A stretch of DNA of 64,000 nt, taken from assembly GCF_001570985.1 (NCBI RefSeq), contig NZ_BCSS01000008.1:39816-103815 (forward strand), written 5' to 3'. A program made the position numbers and the translations under genes. Below, in pieces: positions 49,224 to 60,603 of this stretch. The notes below the pieces were generated by a model. The model worked only from the letters and a program-made list of their open reading frames with translations. It was not told where the DNA came from and made no database searches. Source of the stretch: Janibacter limosus NBRC 16128 (GTDB taxonomy: Bacteria > Actinomycetota > Actinomycetes > Actinomycetales > Dermatophilaceae). Position 1 is the first letter of the stretch. Each line of letters opens with the position of its first letter.

Positions 49224-49592
49224 GTGATCCAGCAGGAGTCGCGACTGCGCGTCGCCGACAACACCGGTGCCAAGGAGATCCTGTGCATCCGTGTGCTCGG
49301 CGGCTCCGGCCGCCGGTACGCCGGCGTCGGCGACACGATCGTCGCCACCGTCAAGGACGCCATCCCCGGTGGCAATGTCAAGAAGGGTGACGTCGTCAAG
49401 GCAGTCATCGTTCGCACCAAGAAGGAGCGCCGTCGCAACGACGGTTCCTACATCAAGTTCGACGAGAACGCTGCCGTCATCCTCAAGGCTGACGGCGAGC
49501 CTCGCGGGACCCGCATCTTCGGCCCGGTCGGTCGCGAGCTTCGCGACAAGAAGTTCATGAAGATCGTCTCGCTCGCACCGGAGGTGATCTGA
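49224..49592 (+). CDS. rplN: Ribosomal protein L14
   Basis: The 122-aa protein starts at GTG 49224 behind [24 protein letters not shown] and the C-terminal [12 protein letters not shown] are characteristic. First gene of the spc block (rplN-rplX-rplE-rpsN-rpsH-rplF-rplR-rpsE-rpmD-rplO). Confidence 0.98.
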   Translation: MIQQESRLRVADNTGAKEILCIRVLGGSGRRYAGVGDTIVATVKDAIPGGNVKKGDVVKAVIVRTKKERRRNDGSYIKFDENAAVILKADGEPRGTRIFGPVGRELRDKKFMKIVSLAPEVI

Positions 49593-49594
49593 TC

Positions 49595-49933
49595 ATGGCA
49601 AAGCTCAAGATCAAGAAGGGCGACCTCGTCCAGGTCCTGTCCGGCAAGGACAAGGGCCTGCAGGGCAAGGTCATCTCTGTCAACACCGAGACTCAGCGCG
49701 TCGTGGTCGAGGGTGTCCAGCGGGTCACCCGCCACACCAAGGCCGGTTTCGGCGGTCAGGCCGGTGGCCTGGTCGTCTCCGAGGCGCCGATCCACGTGAG
49801 CAACGTGGCCGTCGTCGACCCGGAGGACAACAAGCCGACCCGCATCCGGACCCGTGTCGAGACCGTCGAGCGTGACGGTCGCACCAAGGCGAGCCGCACC
49901 CGCGTCGCGGGCCGCTCGGGCAAGGACCTCTGA
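49595..49933 (+). CDS. rplX: Ribosomal protein L24
   Basis: The 112-aa protein has the KOW motif ([20 protein letters not shown]) and an extended basic C terminus. Starts two bases after rplN; one base separates its stop from rplE. Confidence 0.97.
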   Translation: MAKLKIKKGDLVQVLSGKDKGLQGKVISVNTETQRVVVEGVQRVTRHTKAGFGGQAGGLVVSEAPIHVSNVAVVDPEDNKPTRIRTRVETVERDGRTKASRTRVAGRSGKDL

Positions 49934-49934
49934 A

Positions 49935-50510
49935 GTGACTGAGACCATCGAGACCCCCGCCGTCGAGGCCCCGCGCCTCAAGGCCAAGTACGCCGACGAG
50001 GTCGTCCCCGCTCTCCAGGAGCAGTTCGCCTTCGCCAACACGATGCAGGTTCCCCGCGTCGTCAAGGTCGTCGTCAACATGGGCGTCGGTGACGCCGCCA
50101 AGGACAGCAAGCTGATCGAAGGCGCCATCCGCGACCTGACCGCCATCACGGGTCAGAAGCCGCAGGTGACCAAGGCTCGTAAGTCCATCGCGCAGTTCAA
50201 GCTGCGTGAGGGCATGCCGATCGGCTGCCACGTCACCCTGCGCAACGCGCGGATGTGGGAGTTCCTCGACCGGCTCACGTCGGTCGCGCTGCCCCGCATC
50301 CGTGACTTCCGCGGCCTGAGCCCGAAGCAGTTCGACGGCAACGGCAACTACACCTTCGGTCTGAACGAGCAGTCGATGTTCCACGAGATCGACCAGGACA
50401 AGATCGATCGCGTCCGAGGCATGGACATCACCGTGGTCACGACCGCGACGAACGACGACGAGGGCCGCGCGCTGCTCAAGCAGCTGGGCTTCCCCTTCAA
50501 GGAGAACTGA
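49935..50510 (+). CDS. rplE: Ribosomal protein L5
   Basis: The 191-aa protein starts at GTG 49935. After a 15-residue acidic extension the family core ([45 protein letters not shown]) is intact. L5 binds 5S rRNA and the P-site tRNA elbow. Confidence 0.98.
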   Translation: MTETIETPAVEAPRLKAKYADEVVPALQEQFAFANTMQVPRVVKVVVNMGVGDAAKDSKLIEGAIRDLTAITGQKPQVTKARKSIAQFKLREGMPIGCHVTLRNARMWEFLDRLTSVALPRIRDFRGLSPKQFDGNGNYTFGLNEQSMFHEIDQDKIDRVRGMDITVVTTATNDDEGRALLKQLGFPFKEN

Positions 50511-50511
50511 C

Positions 50512-50697
50512 ATGGCGAAGACCGCCCTGATCAACAAGGCGAACAAGAAGCCGAAGTTCAAGGTCCGCGGTTACACGCGGTGCCAGCGCTGCGGCCGGCC
50601 GCACTCGGTCTACCGCAAGTTCGGCCTGTGCCGTGTGTGCCTTCGCGAGATGGCCCACCGTGGCGAGCTCCCCGGCGTGACCAAGTCCAGCTGGTAA
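50512..50697 (+). CDS. rpsN: Ribosomal protein S14, type Z (zinc-binding)
   Basis: The 61-aa protein carries both CxxC pairs (CQRCGRP and CRVC), the zinc form of S14. High-G+C actinobacteria often also keep a zinc-free paralogue with other Zur-regulated ribosomal genes elsewhere. Starts one base after the rplE stop. Confidence 0.98.
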   Translation: MAKTALINKANKKPKFKVRGYTRCQRCGRPHSVYRKFGLCRVCLREMAHRGELPGVTKSSW

Positions 50698-50767
50698 CCA
50701 CCTTTTTCAACACCACGACACCGAAGGTCCTGATGGAAACCGCGGTGAGAAGGGGCAGGCAGAGCCC

Positions 50768-51166
50768 ATGACCATGACCGACCCGATTGCGGACATGCTG
50801 ACCCGCGTCCGGAACGCCAACTCGGCGCACCACGACGAGGTCTCCATGCCGTACTCCAAGCTCAAGTCGCACATCGCGGACATCCTCCAGGCGGAGGGTT
50901 TCATCGCGGGGTGGGAGGTCGCAGAGGCGACCGTTGGCCAGACGCTGACGATCAACCTCAAGTACGGCCCCAACCGTGAGCGTTCCATCGCGGGCGTGCG
51001 CCGGGTGTCCAAGCCCGGTCTGCGCGTGTACGCGAAGTCCACCAACCTTCCGAAGGTTCTCGGCGGCCTCGGCGTGGCGATCATCTCCACGTCCTCTGGC
51101 CTCCTGACCGACCGGCAGGCCGCAACCAAGGGTGTGGGTGGGGAAGTCCTCGCCTACGTCTGGTAA
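50768..51166 (+). CDS. rpsH: Ribosomal protein S8
   Basis: The 132-aa protein ([31 protein letters not shown]) is a normal S8. Two ATGs (50768 and 50774) are possible; AGAAGGGG upstream favours either. In E. coli S8 represses the spc operon. It is preceded by a 70-bp gap, longer than others in the block. Confidence 0.97.
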   Translation: MTMTDPIADMLTRVRNANSAHHDEVSMPYSKLKSHIADILQAEGFIAGWEVAEATVGQTLTINLKYGPNRERSIAGVRRVSKPGLRVYAKSTNLPKVLGGLGVAIISTSSGLLTDRQAATKGVGGEVLAYVW

Positions 51167-51178
51167 GGGGAAGCAGAC

Positions 51179-51715
51179 ATGTCGCGTATTGGACGACTCC
51201 CGGTCGCCATCCCCAGCGGTGTCGACATCGCCATCGAGGGCCAGACCGTCAAGGTCAAGGGCCCCAAGGGCGAGCTGCAGGTCATCGTGACCGACGCGAT
51301 CTCGGTCGCCAAGACCGAGGACGGCGTCGAGGTCTCGCGCCAGGACGACGCGCGTGAGTCGCGCTCGCTCCACGGCCTGACCCGCAGCCTGATCAACAAC
51401 ATGGTCGTCGGTGTCACCGAGGGCTACGAAAAGAAGCTCGAGATCCACGGCACCGGTTACCGCGTGCAGAACAAGGGCGGCTCCCTGGAGTTCGCTCTCG
51501 GGTACAGCCACCCCGTCGTGGTGGAGGCCCCCGAGGGGATCAGCTTCAACGTCGAGAACCCGACCCGCCTGAGCGTGTCCGGCATCGACAAGCAGCTCGT
51601 CGGCGAGACCGCTGCCAACATCCGCAAGCTCCGCCGGCCCGACCCGTACAAGGGCAAGGGTGTCCGGTACGAGGGCGAGCAGATCCGTCGCAAGGTCGGA
51701 AAGGCTGGTAAGTAA
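51179..51715 (+). CDS. rplF: Ribosomal protein L6
   Basis: The 178-aa protein ([37 protein letters not shown]) is a standard two-domain L6 beside the factor-binding site. ATG 51179 follows GGGGAAG. Three bases separate it from rplR. Confidence 0.98.
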   Translation: MSRIGRLPVAIPSGVDIAIEGQTVKVKGPKGELQVIVTDAISVAKTEDGVEVSRQDDARESRSLHGLTRSLINNMVVGVTEGYEKKLEIHGTGYRVQNKGGSLEFALGYSHPVVVEAPEGISFNVENPTRLSVSGIDKQLVGETAANIRKLRRPDPYKGKGVRYEGEQIRRKVGKAGK

Positions 51716-51718
51716 GCC

Positions 51719-52093
51719 ATGGCCAAGATCATCAAGCGTGCCAAGGGCAAGAGCGCCGCTCGCGGCCGTCGCCACCTGCGTCTTCGCAAGAAGGTCAGCG
51801 GGACCGCGGTGCGGCCCCGTCTGGTCGTGAGCCGGAGCAGCCGCCACGTCTTCGTCCAGGTCGTCGACGACACCGTCGGCAAGACTGTCGCGTCGGCGTC
51901 GACCATGGAGGCCGACGTGCGTGCCCTCGAGGGCGACAAGACTGACCGGGCCAAGAAGGTCGGTGAGCTCGTCGCCGAGCGAGCCAAGGCCAGCGGTGTC
52001 GAGGCGGTCGTCTTCGACCGTGGAGGCAACCGGTACCACGGTCGCGTCGCCGCCATCGCGGACGGCGCTCGCGAAGGGGGTCTGACCCTGTGA
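51719..52093 (+). CDS. rplR: Ribosomal protein L18
   Basis: The 124-aa protein has [20 protein letters not shown] and [20 protein letters not shown], typical of L18, which binds 5S rRNA. One CGAAGGGGG nonamer lies near its 3' end (52072-52080). Confidence 0.98.
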   Translation: MAKIIKRAKGKSAARGRRHLRLRKKVSGTAVRPRLVVSRSSRHVFVQVVDDTVGKTVASASTMEADVRALEGDKTDRAKKVGELVAERAKASGVEAVVFDRGGNRYHGRVAAIADGAREGGLTL

Positions 52094-52127
52094 TGCAGGC
52101 CCAGAACGTCGAGAAGAGGAACATCTG

Positions 52128-52796
52128 ATGCCCGGACCCCAGCGTCGAGGCGCCGGTGCCGCCGCAGGCACCAACGAGCGCTCCAGCAACGACCGTCGTG
52201 ACAACCGTGGCGGTGGCCGCGACCGTCGTGACGGTGGCCGCGACCGCAACGAGACTCAGTTCGTCGAGCGCGTCGTGACCATCAACCGCGTCTCCAAGGT
52301 CGTCAAGGGTGGTCGTCGCTTCAGCTTCACCGCCCTGGTCGTCGTCGGTGACGGGGACGGCACCGTGGGTGTCGGTTACGGCAAGGCCAAGGAGGTGCCC
52401 GCGGCGATCGCCAAGGGTGTCGAGGAGGCGAAGAAGAACTTCTTCGTCGTCCCACGCATCCAGGGCACGATCCCGCACCCCATCCAGGGTGAGGCCGCTG
52501 CTGGCGTCGTCATGCTCCGTCCGGCATCCCCGGGTACCGGTGTCATCGCCGGTGGTCCGGTCCGCGCCGTGCTCGAGTGCGCCGGTATCCACGACGTGCT
52601 GTCCAAGAGCCTCGGCTCGGACAACGCGATCAACATCGTCCACGCGGCAGTCGCGGCCCTCCAGGGTCTCGAGCGTCCGGAGCAGGTTGCGGCTCGCCGC
52701 GGTCTGCCTCTGGACCAGGTCGCTCCGGCAGCCATGCTGCGCGCCCAGGCTGCTGGTCGCGCCGAGGCCGCCGAGAAGGCAAAGGCGGGTGCGTGA
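52128..52796 (+). CDS. rpsE: Ribosomal protein S5
   Basis: The 222-aa protein has a 45-residue Arg/Gly/Asp-rich N-terminal extension, then the S5 core ([43 protein letters not shown]). S5 contributes to decoding fidelity. Its TGA overlaps the rpmD ATG. Confidence 0.98.
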   Translation: MPGPQRRGAGAAAGTNERSSNDRRDNRGGGRDRRDGGRDRNETQFVERVVTINRVSKVVKGGRRFSFTALVVVGDGDGTVGVGYGKAKEVPAAIAKGVEEAKKNFFVVPRIQGTIPHPIQGEAAAGVVMLRPASPGTGVIAGGPVRAVLECAGIHDVLSKSLGSDNAINIVHAAVAALQGLERPEQVAARRGLPLDQVAPAAMLRAQAAGRAEAAEKAKAGA

Positions 52797-52987
52797 TGGC
52801 TCGACTCAAGGTCACCCAGACCCGTTCCGAGATCGGCGGCAAGCAGAACCAGCGGGACACGCTGCGCAGCCTCGGTCTGAAGCGCATCGGCGACGTTGTC
52901 GTCAAGGAGGACCGCCCGGAGATCCGCGGCATGGTCCAGACGGTTCGCCACCTGGTGACCGTCGAGGAGGTTACTGATCATGGCTGA
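52796..52987 (+). CDS. rpmD: Ribosomal protein L30
   Basis: The 63-aa protein ([35 protein letters not shown]) is a normal short L30. It starts inside the rpsE stop (TGATG) and its end overlaps the rplO start by eight bases. Confidence 0.97.
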   Translation: MARLKVTQTRSEIGGKQNQRDTLRSLGLKRIGDVVVKEDRPEIRGMVQTVRHLVTVEEVTDHG

Positions 52988-53459
52988 CTCCAAGGCCAAC
53001 ACCAACGAGGAGCAGACCCACGCTCTGAAGGTGCACCACCTGCGTCCCGCCCCGGGTGCCAAGACCGCGAAGACCCGTGTGGGTCGCGGTGAGGGCTCCA
53101 AGGGCAAGACCGCTGGTCGCGGTACCAAGGGCACCAAGGCCCGGTACCAGGTGCCGGAGCGCTTCGAGGGTGGTCAGACGCCGCTGCACATGCGTCTGCC
53201 CAAGCTCCGCGGCTTCAAGAACCCGTTCAAGACCCAGTACCAGGTCGTGAACCTCGACCGCATCTCCTCCCTCTTCCCCGAGGGTGGCGCTGTGGGTGTC
53301 GAGGAGCTCGTGGCCAAGGGTGCCGTCCGTGACGGTCACCCGGTCAAGGTCCTCGGTTCCGGCGAGATCACGGTGAAGGTCGACCTCACGGTCGATGCCT
53401 TCTCCGCGAGCGCCAAGGACAAGGTCGAAGCGGCTGGCGGCAGCATCTCTGCTCGCTGA
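52980..53459 (+). CDS. rplO: Ribosomal protein L15
   Basis: The 159-aa protein has a short hydrophilic N-terminal extension, then [20 protein letters not shown], the [14 protein letters not shown] loop and [16 protein letters not shown]. Last gene of the spc block; a 16-bp stem follows, separating it from secY. Confidence 0.98.
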   Translation: MADSKANTNEEQTHALKVHHLRPAPGAKTAKTRVGRGEGSKGKTAGRGTKGTKARYQVPERFEGGQTPLHMRLPKLRGFKNPFKTQYQVVNLDRISSLFPEGGAVGVEELVAKGAVRDGHPVKVLGSGEITVKVDLTVDAFSASAKDKVEAAGGSISAR

Positions 53460-53473
53460 CCCTTCGGTCATCT

Positions 53474-53509
53474 CCTCGAGGCCGCCCCGTTCGCGGGGCG
53501 GCCTCGAGG
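53474..53509 (+). terminator. Terminator after rplO
   Basis: Perfect 16-bp stem (53474-53489 with 53494-53509) closed by a TTCG loop, 14 bp after the stop. secY therefore probably has its own promoter in the 150-bp gap; TATCGT at 53575-53580 is a possible -10 with no convincing -35. Confidence 0.82.
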
Positions 53510-53659
53510 CGTCTTCGGACCCGTTGTCCGTGAGGGGGACGCGGGTCACGTCGCGACTTCATGGTTGCGGCAGGTATCGTCGGTCAGGTTGTGCCGCCAG
53601 TCGGCGGCTCCTGCCCGCAGCTCACATCTGCACCCCGGCACCGTCCTGGAGGAACCCAC

Positions 53660-54982
53660 GTGCTCTCCGTCTTCATCCGGGCGTTCAAGACGCCCGATCT
53701 GCGGCGCAAGCTGCTCTTCACGCTGGGCATCATCGTGCTCTTCCGCCTCGGCTCCCACGTGCCGACGCCGAATGTGAACTACAGCGCGGTCCAGGACTGC
53801 ATCGCGGGGGCACGCCAGGACGGCGGTAACAACTTCCTCGGGATGGCCAACCTCTTCAGTGGTGGCGCCCTCCTGCAGCTGTCGATCTTTGCGCTCGGGA
53901 TCATGCCGTACATCACGGCGAGCATCATCGTGCAGCTCCTCACGGTCGTCATCCCTCGCTTCGAGGCATTGAAGAAGGAGGGGCAGACCGGCCAGGCCAA
54001 GATGACGCAGTACACGCGCTACCTGACGATCGCCCTGGCCGTCCTCCAGTCCGCCACCTTCATCACCTTCGCCCGCAACCCCGCGGCGCTGTTCAACAAC
54101 GCCGAGTGCGGGCCGATCCTCTACCGCGAGTCGATGTTCTCCATCGTCCTGATGGTCCTGACCATGACGGCCGGTACCGGCCTGATCATGTGGCTCGGTG
54201 AGCTCGTGACGGACAAGGGCGTCGGCAACGGCATGTCGCTGTTGATCTTCACCTCGATCACCGCCACCTTCCCCAGCTCGTTGTGGGCCATCCAGCAGCG
54301 CGACGGACGCTGGGACCTCTTCTTCCTCGTCATCGCGATCGGCTTCGTCATCATCGCGGCGGTCGTCTTCGTCGAGCAGAGCCAGCGCCGCATCCCGGTG
54401 CAATATGCCAAGAAGATGGTCGGCCGGCAGATGTACGGCGGGACGTCGACGTACATCCCGATCAAGGTCAACATGGCCAACGTGATCCCGATCATCTTCG
54501 CCAGCTCGATGCTCGCTCTTCCGCAGATGCTGGCGCAGTTCCAGTCCGACCCCGCGGGCAACAACCCGGCCTGGGTGGACTGGATCAACACCTATCTCGT
54601 GCGGGGTGACCACCCCATCTACATGGCGGTCTTCACCGCGATGATCCTCTTCTTCACCTTCTTCTACGTCTCGATCACCTTCAACCCCACGGAGGTCGCT
54701 GACAACATGAAGAAGTACGGGGGATTCATCCCCGGTATCCGCGCCGGGCGACCCACGGCCGAGTACCTCCAGTACGTGCTCACCCGCATCACCGTGCCGG
54801 GAGCCATCTACCTCGCTCTGATCTCGTTGATCCCGCTCATCGCTTTTGTGTGGATCGGGGCCAACCAGGACTTCCCCTTCGGCGGTGCGTCTATCCTCAT
54901 CATGGTGGGCGTCGGTCTGGAGACGGTGAAGCAGATCGAGTCCCAGCTCCAGCAACGCCACTACGAAGGATTCCTCCGCTGA
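53660..54982 (+). CDS. secY: Preprotein translocase subunit SecY
   Basis: The 440-aa protein has ten membrane segments, starting at GTG 53660 behind GGAGG (53648-53652). Conserved blocks are [39 protein letters not shown] and [17 protein letters not shown]. It forms the protein-conducting channel with SecE (17356-17628). The start of adk overlaps its stop (TGATG). Confidence 0.98.
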   Translation: MLSVFIRAFKTPDLRRKLLFTLGIIVLFRLGSHVPTPNVNYSAVQDCIAGARQDGGNNFLGMANLFSGGALLQLSIFALGIMPYITASIIVQLLTVVIPRFEALKKEGQTGQAKMTQYTRYLTIALAVLQSATFITFARNPAALFNNAECGPILYRESMFSIVLMVLTMTAGTGLIMWLGELVTDKGVGNGMSLLIFTSITATFPSSLWAIQQRDGRWDLFFLVIAIGFVIIAAVVFVEQSQRRIPVQYAKKMVGRQMYGGTSTYIPIKVNMANVIPIIFASSMLALPQMLAQFQSDPAGNNPAWVDWINTYLVRGDHPIYMAVFTAMILFFTFFYVSITFNPTEVADNMKKYGGFIPGIRAGRPTAEYLQYVLTRITVPGAIYLALISLIPLIAFVWIGANQDFPFGGASILIMVGVGLETVKQIESQLQQRHYEGFLR

Positions 54983-55545
54983 TGCGTCTCATCATCTTGG
55001 GCCCCCCCGGGGCCGGCAAGGGCACCCAGGCCACCCGGATCGCCGACCACTACGGCATCCCTGCGGTCTCCACCGGCGACATCTTCCGCGCCAACATCAA
55101 AAATGAGACGGAGCTCGGGCTCCAGGTCAAGGAGATCCTCGCCTCCGGCGGGTACGTCTCCGACGACATCACCAACGCGATCGTCGAGTCCCGGCTCGAC
55201 GAGGACGACGCCGCTCCCGGCTTCCTGCTCGACGGGTACCCGCGCACGACCGCGCAGGTCACCGCGCTGGACGCGATGCTCGCCAAGAGCGACCACTCGA
55301 TCGACAAGGTGCTGGAGCTCGTCGTCGACGACGAGGTCGTCGTGCAGCGTCTGCTCAAGCGCGCCGAGCTCGAGGGTCGCGCCGATGACACCGAGGAGGT
55401 CATCCGCGAGCGGATGGCCATCTACCACCGCGAGACCAAGCCGCTGTCGGATGCCTACGCCGAGCGCAACCTGCTCGTCACGGTGGACGGCGAGGGCGAG
55501 GTCGACGAGGTCGCCGAGCGGATCGTCGCCGCGCTGGGCGCCTGA
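54982..55545 (+). CDS. adk: Adenylate kinase, short form
   Basis: The 187-aa enzyme (ATP + AMP to 2 ADP) has the P-loop [10 protein letters not shown], the AMP-binding STGDIFR and LDGYPRT blocks. The LID is short and lacks the zinc-type insertion, as in other actinobacterial Adk. Coupled to secY; map starts three bases downstream. Confidence 0.98.
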   Translation: MRLIILGPPGAGKGTQATRIADHYGIPAVSTGDIFRANIKNETELGLQVKEILASGGYVSDDITNAIVESRLDEDDAAPGFLLDGYPRTTAQVTALDAMLAKSDHSIDKVLELVVDDEVVVQRLLKRAELEGRADDTEEVIRERMAIYHRETKPLSDAYAERNLLVTVDGEGEVDEVAERIVAALGA

Positions 55546-55548
55546 CCC

Positions 55549-56397
55549 GTGTCGCTCTTCGGTCGCGAGCGGGTCCGCGCGCGCACCCCGGACCAGCTCC
55601 GGGCGATGCGCGTGGCGGGCCTGCTCGTCGGCCGCACTCTCGACATGCTGCGCACGCAGGTGCGTGCGGGCATGACGACCGGGCAGCTGGATGCCCTGGC
55701 GGAGGACTTCATCCGCAGCGGCGGAGGCATCCCCAACTTCCAGCTCGTGCCCGGATACAGCCACACCCTGTGCACCTCCGTCGACGACGAGATCGTCCAC
55801 GGGATCCCGGGGGAGCGGGTGCTGCGCGAGGGTGACCTGCTGAGCATCGACTGCGGCGCCGAGGTCGACGGGTGGAACGGCGATGCCGCCATCACCCTCG
55901 TCGTCGGTGGCGACGCTGCCGGTGACCCGGCTGCCGCCCGACTGTCGGAGATCACCCGCCGTTCGCTCTGGGCCGGTCTGGCCGCCCTTCGTCCCGGAGG
56001 CGACCTCAACGACATCGGTGGCGCGGTCGAGGACTCGATCCGCGCCGACGGCCGTGCGGACGGGGTGGCCTACGGCATCGTCGAGGACTACACCGGCCAC
56101 GGCATCGGCGAGCACATGCACCTGCCGCCCAATGTCCCCAACTACCGCGTCCGCGGGCGCGTGCCGCAGACCCCGGTCGGTGCGACCCTCGCGATCGAGC
56201 CGATGGTGACACTTGGTGACCAGGCCAACCACGTCCTCGAGGACGACTGGACCGTCGTCACCGACGACGGCCGGCCGGCGGCGCACTGGGAGCACTCGGT
56301 CGCCATCACCGAGCGGGGCATCTGGGTGCTGACCGCGCTGGACGGCGGCGAGGCCGAGCTCACGGCCCGCGGCGCCACCTTCGGCCCCCTGGACTGA
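55549..56397 (+). CDS. map: Methionine aminopeptidase, type I
   Basis: The 282-aa metalloprotease starts at GTG 55549. Metal ligands are seen in order: SIDCGAEVDGWNGDAAI (two Asp), GHGIGEHMH (His), AIEPMV (Glu) and HWEHSVAIT (Glu), plus the substrate His in DEIVHGIPG. It removes initiator Met. Part of secY-adk-map, the usual actinobacterial order. infA, which often follows, is not next here; the mutase genes are. Confidence 0.97.
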   Translation: MSLFGRERVRARTPDQLRAMRVAGLLVGRTLDMLRTQVRAGMTTGQLDALAEDFIRSGGGIPNFQLVPGYSHTLCTSVDDEIVHGIPGERVLREGDLLSIDCGAEVDGWNGDAAITLVVGGDAAGDPAAARLSEITRRSLWAGLAALRPGGDLNDIGGAVEDSIRADGRADGVAYGIVEDYTGHGIGEHMHLPPNVPNYRVRGRVPQTPVGATLAIEPMVTLGDQANHVLEDDWTVVTDDGRPAAHWEHSVAITERGIWVLTALDGGEAELTARGATFGPLD

Positions 56398-56542
56398 GCC
56401 GCCCGTACGGCATCGTCCGCCCACTGTGGTGCACGCGACGTTGGACAGCCCCTCGCTGCGGCGACCCTGATCGGTAGGGTGCGAAGTCAGTCATGCCGTC
56501 GGCCGCGCGTCGACGTCCGGGTCGATGAGGAGCGCTACGAGG

Positions 56543-58396
56543 ATGACCCTTCCCCCTGCAGAGCACGAGACCATGGGGCTGGCCGCGGGATTCCCGCGGA
56601 CGAGCCCGGACGAGTGGGCCGAGCTGGCCGCTGGTGTGGTCAACAAGTCCCGGCCCGAGGGCCGCAAGGTCGACGCGGAGGGTGCTCGTGAGGCCCTGAC
56701 CAGCCACCTGCCCGGGGGCGTCGACATCGACCCGATCTACTGGCCGCAGCCGGGCACGGCGCTCGGTCTGCCGGGCGCGATGCCCTTCACCCGTGGCCGC
56801 GGCCCGCGCAACCCGGACCTGCCGTGGGATCTGCGTCAGCTCCACGACGACCCGGACGCGGCCGTCAGCCGCAAGGCGGTCCTCGACGACCTCGAGCGTG
56901 GCGTCAGCTCGGTCTGGCTGCACGTCGGCGCCGACGGCATCGCCGCAGCAGACATCGCCGACGTCCTCACCGATGTCCAGGTCGACCTGGCTCCGGTCGT
57001 CGTCAGCTCCCTCGACGACCAGCCCGCAGCCGCGGCGGCGCTCGTCGCTGCGTGGGAGGCGAAGGGGGTCGACGCGGGCGTCGTCCGCGGCAGCCTCGGG
57101 CACGACCCCATCGGCCAGGTCGCCGTGCGCGGCGGGACGCCGGACCTCACCGCACTCGCCGATGCCGTCGCCACCTGTCGTGACCGCTTCACCGGCGTGC
57201 GGGCGATCACCGTCGACGCGCGAGTGCACCACGATGCCGGGGCGAGTGACCAGGACGAGATCGCGCTGGCCCTGGCCACCGCGCTGGACTACGTGCGCCA
57301 CCTGTCGCAGGCGGGCATCGAGCCGGCCGAGTCCTTCCGCCGGATCGACTTCCGTGTCGCTGCGACGGCGGACCAGTTCGCCACGATCGCCAAGCTGCGT
57401 GCGCTGCGCCGCACCTGGGCCCGGGTCGGCGAGGTGCTCGACGTGCCCGAGGCCGACCGGGGTGCGTGGATCCACGCCGTGACCTCGGCTCGCATGCAGA
57501 CGCGCACCGACCCGTGGGTCAACCTGCTGCGCGACACGATCGCCTGCTTCGCCGCGGCCGCCGGTGGCGCCGACGCGATCACCGTGCTGCCCTACGACCA
57601 CGCGCTGGGCCTGCCGACTGCGTTCTCCCGCAGGGTCGCCCGCAACACCCAGTCGTTGCTCGCCTCCGAGTCGAATGTCGCCCGGGTCGCGGACCCGGCC
57701 GGCGGGTCGGCCTATGTCGAGTCGCTCACCGACCAGCTGGCGCGTGCCGCTTGGGCCTGGTTCGGCGAGCTCGACGCTGCCGGCGGAGCCGCCGCCGGGC
57801 TGGCGTCCGGTGTGATCGCCGAGCGCTTGGCGGCAACTCGCGCCGAGCGCGACGCCGCCCTGGCCACTCGCGTCCAGCCCATCACCGGCACGTCGACCTT
57901 CCCGCTCGCGGGGGAGGAGCTGCTGGAGCGGACCGCACGGGTGGAGCTACCCGGCGAGGGGCTCCCGCGTCGTCGTGACTCTGAGGTCTTCGAGGCGCTG
58001 CGCGAGCGGACCGCTGCCGGGGACATCAGCGTCCCCGTCCTGGCCCTCGGCCCGGCCCGCGAGCACACTGCCCGGTTGGGCTTCGTCATCAACCTCCTGG
58101 GTGTCGCTGGCATCCGGCCCGACGTCGTCGAGGTCACGGATGCCGACTCGATCCCCGCGCAGAGCGGCCCGGTCGCGATCATCGCCTCCTCGCCCAAGGG
58201 GTACGAGGCCCTCGCCGAGGCGAGCGTCTCCTCCCTTCGTGCAGCGGGCGTGGAGCGCATCCTCGTCGCCGGCTCCGGTAAGGAGCTCGGCGACACCGCT
58301 GTCGACGGAGAGGTCCGCGACGGCATGGACATCGTCACCTTCCTCGACGACCTCCTCACCACCCTTGGTGCACAGCAGGCAGGAGCCCGGGCATGA
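56543..58396 (+). CDS. mutA: Methylmalonyl-CoA mutase, small (beta) subunit
   Basis: The 617-aa subunit starts at ATG 56543 with GAGGAG about 10 bp upstream; ATG 56525 is in frame but lacks a site. The TIM-barrel part ([37 protein letters not shown]) is followed by a B12-binding-like domain without the DxHxxG motif, as expected of the non-catalytic subunit. With MutB it isomerises methylmalonyl-CoA and succinyl-CoA. ATGA overlap with mutB. Confidence 0.96.
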   Translation: MTLPPAEHETMGLAAGFPRTSPDEWAELAAGVVNKSRPEGRKVDAEGAREALTSHLPGGVDIDPIYWPQPGTALGLPGAMPFTRGRGPRNPDLPWDLRQLHDDPDAAVSRKAVLDDLERGVSSVWLHVGADGIAAADIADVLTDVQVDLAPVVVSSLDDQPAAAAALVAAWEAKGVDAGVVRGSLGHDPIGQVAVRGGTPDLTALADAVATCRDRFTGVRAITVDARVHHDAGASDQDEIALALATALDYVRHLSQAGIEPAESFRRIDFRVAATADQFATIAKLRALRRTWARVGEVLDVPEADRGAWIHAVTSARMQTRTDPWVNLLRDTIACFAAAAGGADAITVLPYDHALGLPTAFSRRVARNTQSLLASESNVARVADPAGGSAYVESLTDQLARAAWAWFGELDAAGGAAAGLASGVIAERLAATRAERDAALATRVQPITGTSTFPLAGEELLERTARVELPGEGLPRRRDSEVFEALRERTAAGDISVPVLALGPAREHTARLGFVINLLGVAGIRPDVVEVTDADSIPAQSGPVAIIASSPKGYEALAEASVSSLRAAGVERILVAGSGKELGDTAVDGEVRDGMDIVTFLDDLLTTLGAQQAGARA

Positions 58397-60603
58397 GCAC
58401 GCAGATCCCCACCTTCGACACGGTCGACCTCGGCGAGGGCGCTCCCTCCGCCGACGGGGCCGACCTCTGGCAGGAGGCCCTCGAGGCCACCCCCGGCGCG
58501 GCCGACGGGTGGCAGACGCCCGAAGGCATCGATGTCGCGCCGGTCTACACCGAGGCCGACACCTCGGGCCTGGACTTCCTCGAGACGGCCCCCGGGACGG
58601 CTCCCTTCCTGCGTGGTCCGTACCCGACCATGTACGTCAACCAGCCGTGGACGATCCGTCAGTACGCGGGCTTCTCCACCGCAGAGGAGTCCAACGCCTT
58701 CTACCGGCGCAACCTCGCGGCCGGGCAGAAGGGCCTCTCGGTCGCCTTCGACCTGGCGACCCACCGTGGCTACGACAGTGACCACCCGCGCGTCTCCGGC
58801 GACGTCGGCATGGCCGGTGTCGCCATCGACTCGATCTACGACATGCGCACGCTCTTCGGGGGCATCCCGCTGGACCGCATGAGCGTGTCGATGACCATGA
58901 ACGGCGCGGTCCTGCCGATCCTCGCCCTCTACGTCGTCGCGGCCGAGGAGCAGGGGGTGAGCCCGGAGCAGCTGAGCGGAACCATCCAGAACGACATCCT
59001 CAAGGAGTTCATGGTCCGCAACACCTACATCTATCCGCCGACCCCGTCGATGCGGATCATCTCCGATATCTTCGCCTTCACCAGCCAGCGGATGCCGCGC
59101 TTCAACTCCATCTCGATCTCCGGCTATCACATGCAGGAGGCCGGGGCGACGCAGGACCTCGAGCTCGCGTACACCCTCGCCGATGGCATCGAGTACATCC
59201 GGGCCGGCAAGGAGGCCGGCATGGACGTCGACTCCTTCGCGCCGCGCCTGTCCTTCTTCTGGGCGATCGGCATGAACTTCTACATGGAGGTCGCCAAGCT
59301 GCGCGCCGCGCGCCTGCTGTGGGCCCGCCTGGTGAAGGAAAACTTCGAGCCGGAGAACCCCAAGTCGCTCTCCCTGCGGACGCACTCGCAGACCTCGGGC
59401 TGGTCGCTGACCGCGCAGGACGTCTACAACAACGTCTCGCGCACCTGCATCGAGGCGATGGCCTCGACCCAGGGGCACACGCAGAGCCTGCACACCAATG
59501 CCCTCGACGAGGCCATCGCGCTGCCGACCGACTTCTCCGCCCGCATCGCCCGCAACACCCAGCTGGTGCTGCAGCAGGAGTCGGGCACGACGCGCGTCAT
59601 CGACCCGTGGGGCGGCAGCGCCTATGTCGAGCGACTGACCCACGACCTCGCGCAGCGCGCTTGGGCCCACATCGACGAGGTCGAGAAGGCCGGCGGCATG
59701 GCCAAGGCCATCGAGGCCGGCATCCCCAAGATGCGCATCGAGGAGGCGGCCGCGCGTACCCAAGCGCGCATCGACTCCGGTCAGCAGCCCGTCATCGGGG
59801 TCAACACCTACCCGGTCACCGAGAGCACGGTCGACGAGGCCATCGAGATCCTCAAGGTCGACAATGCCGCAGTCCGCGCCTCGCAGATCGCCCAGCTGGA
59901 GCGACTGCGGTCCGAGCGGGACGAAGGGGAGGTCCGCGCGGCCCTCGCAGCCCTCACCGAGGCGGCCCGGGCCGAGGGTGGCTCCATGGAGACCAACCTC
60001 CTCGCGCTCGCGATCGACGCCGGCCGGGCCAAGGCGACGGTCGGTGAGATCTCCTCGGCGCTCGAGGAGGTCTACGGCCGCTACACCGCACAGATCCGTA
60101 CGATCTCTGGTGTGTACCGGGACGAGGCAGGCAAGGGCGGGGCCGTGGACGAGGTCCTGGCCAAGGTCGAGGACTTCGAGCAGGCCGAGGGGCGCCGACC
60201 GCGCATCCTCGTGGCCAAGATGGGCCAGGACGGGCACGACCGTGGGCAAAAGGTCATCGCGACCGCCTTTGCCGACCTCGGCTTCGACGTCGACGTGGGT
60301 CCGCTCTTCCAGACCCCCGGCGAGGTCGCCCGACAGGCCGTCGAGGGCGATGTCCACGTCGTGGGCGTCTCCTCCCTCGCCGCGGGTCACCTGAGCCTCG
60401 TGCCGGCGCTGCGGGCCGAGCTCGACGCCCTCGGGCGCGAGGACCTCATGATCGTCGTGGGCGGGGTCATCCCGGACCAGGACTTCGAGGAGCTGCGCGC
60501 CGCGGGTGCGGACGACATCTACCCGCCCGGCACCGTCATCGCCACGGCGGCCGGGGGCCTCGTCGACCGCCTGCGGGAGCGGGCTGCCGGCTCCGATGGC
60601 TGA
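58393..60603 (+). CDS. mutB: Methylmalonyl-CoA mutase, large catalytic (alpha) subunit
   Basis: The 736-aa subunit has the substrate-binding barrel ([36 protein letters not shown]) and a C-terminal cobalamin domain with DGHDRG, where His615 is the lower axial ligand. It converts (R)-methylmalonyl-CoA to succinyl-CoA by an adenosylcobalamin radical. One mutA overlap upstream, and meaB starts eight bases before its stop. Confidence 0.98.
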   Translation: MSTQIPTFDTVDLGEGAPSADGADLWQEALEATPGAADGWQTPEGIDVAPVYTEADTSGLDFLETAPGTAPFLRGPYPTMYVNQPWTIRQYAGFSTAEESNAFYRRNLAAGQKGLSVAFDLATHRGYDSDHPRVSGDVGMAGVAIDSIYDMRTLFGGIPLDRMSVSMTMNGAVLPILALYVVAAEEQGVSPEQLSGTIQNDILKEFMVRNTYIYPPTPSMRIISDIFAFTSQRMPRFNSISISGYHMQEAGATQDLELAYTLADGIEYIRAGKEAGMDVDSFAPRLSFFWAIGMNFYMEVAKLRAARLLWARLVKENFEPENPKSLSLRTHSQTSGWSLTAQDVYNNVSRTCIEAMASTQGHTQSLHTNALDEAIALPTDFSARIARNTQLVLQQESGTTRVIDPWGGSAYVERLTHDLAQRAWAHIDEVEKAGGMAKAIEAGIPKMRIEEAAARTQARIDSGQQPVIGVNTYPVTESTVDEAIEILKVDNAAVRASQIAQLERLRSERDEGEVRAALAALTEAARAEGGSMETNLLALAIDAGRAKATVGEISSALEEVYGRYTAQIRTISGVYRDEAGKGGAVDEVLAKVEDFEQAEGRRPRILVAKMGQDGHDRGQKVIATAFADLGFDVDVGPLFQTPGEVARQAVEGDVHVVGVSSLAAGHLSLVPALRAELDALGREDLMIVVGGVIPDQDFEELRAAGADDIYPPGTVIATAAGGLVDRLRERAAGSDG

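Noticed and set aside
56398..56542. Cobalamin riboswitch before mutA
   Set aside because: Searched by eye for the conserved B12-box and a folded leader; the gap is 145 bp and neither is visible.
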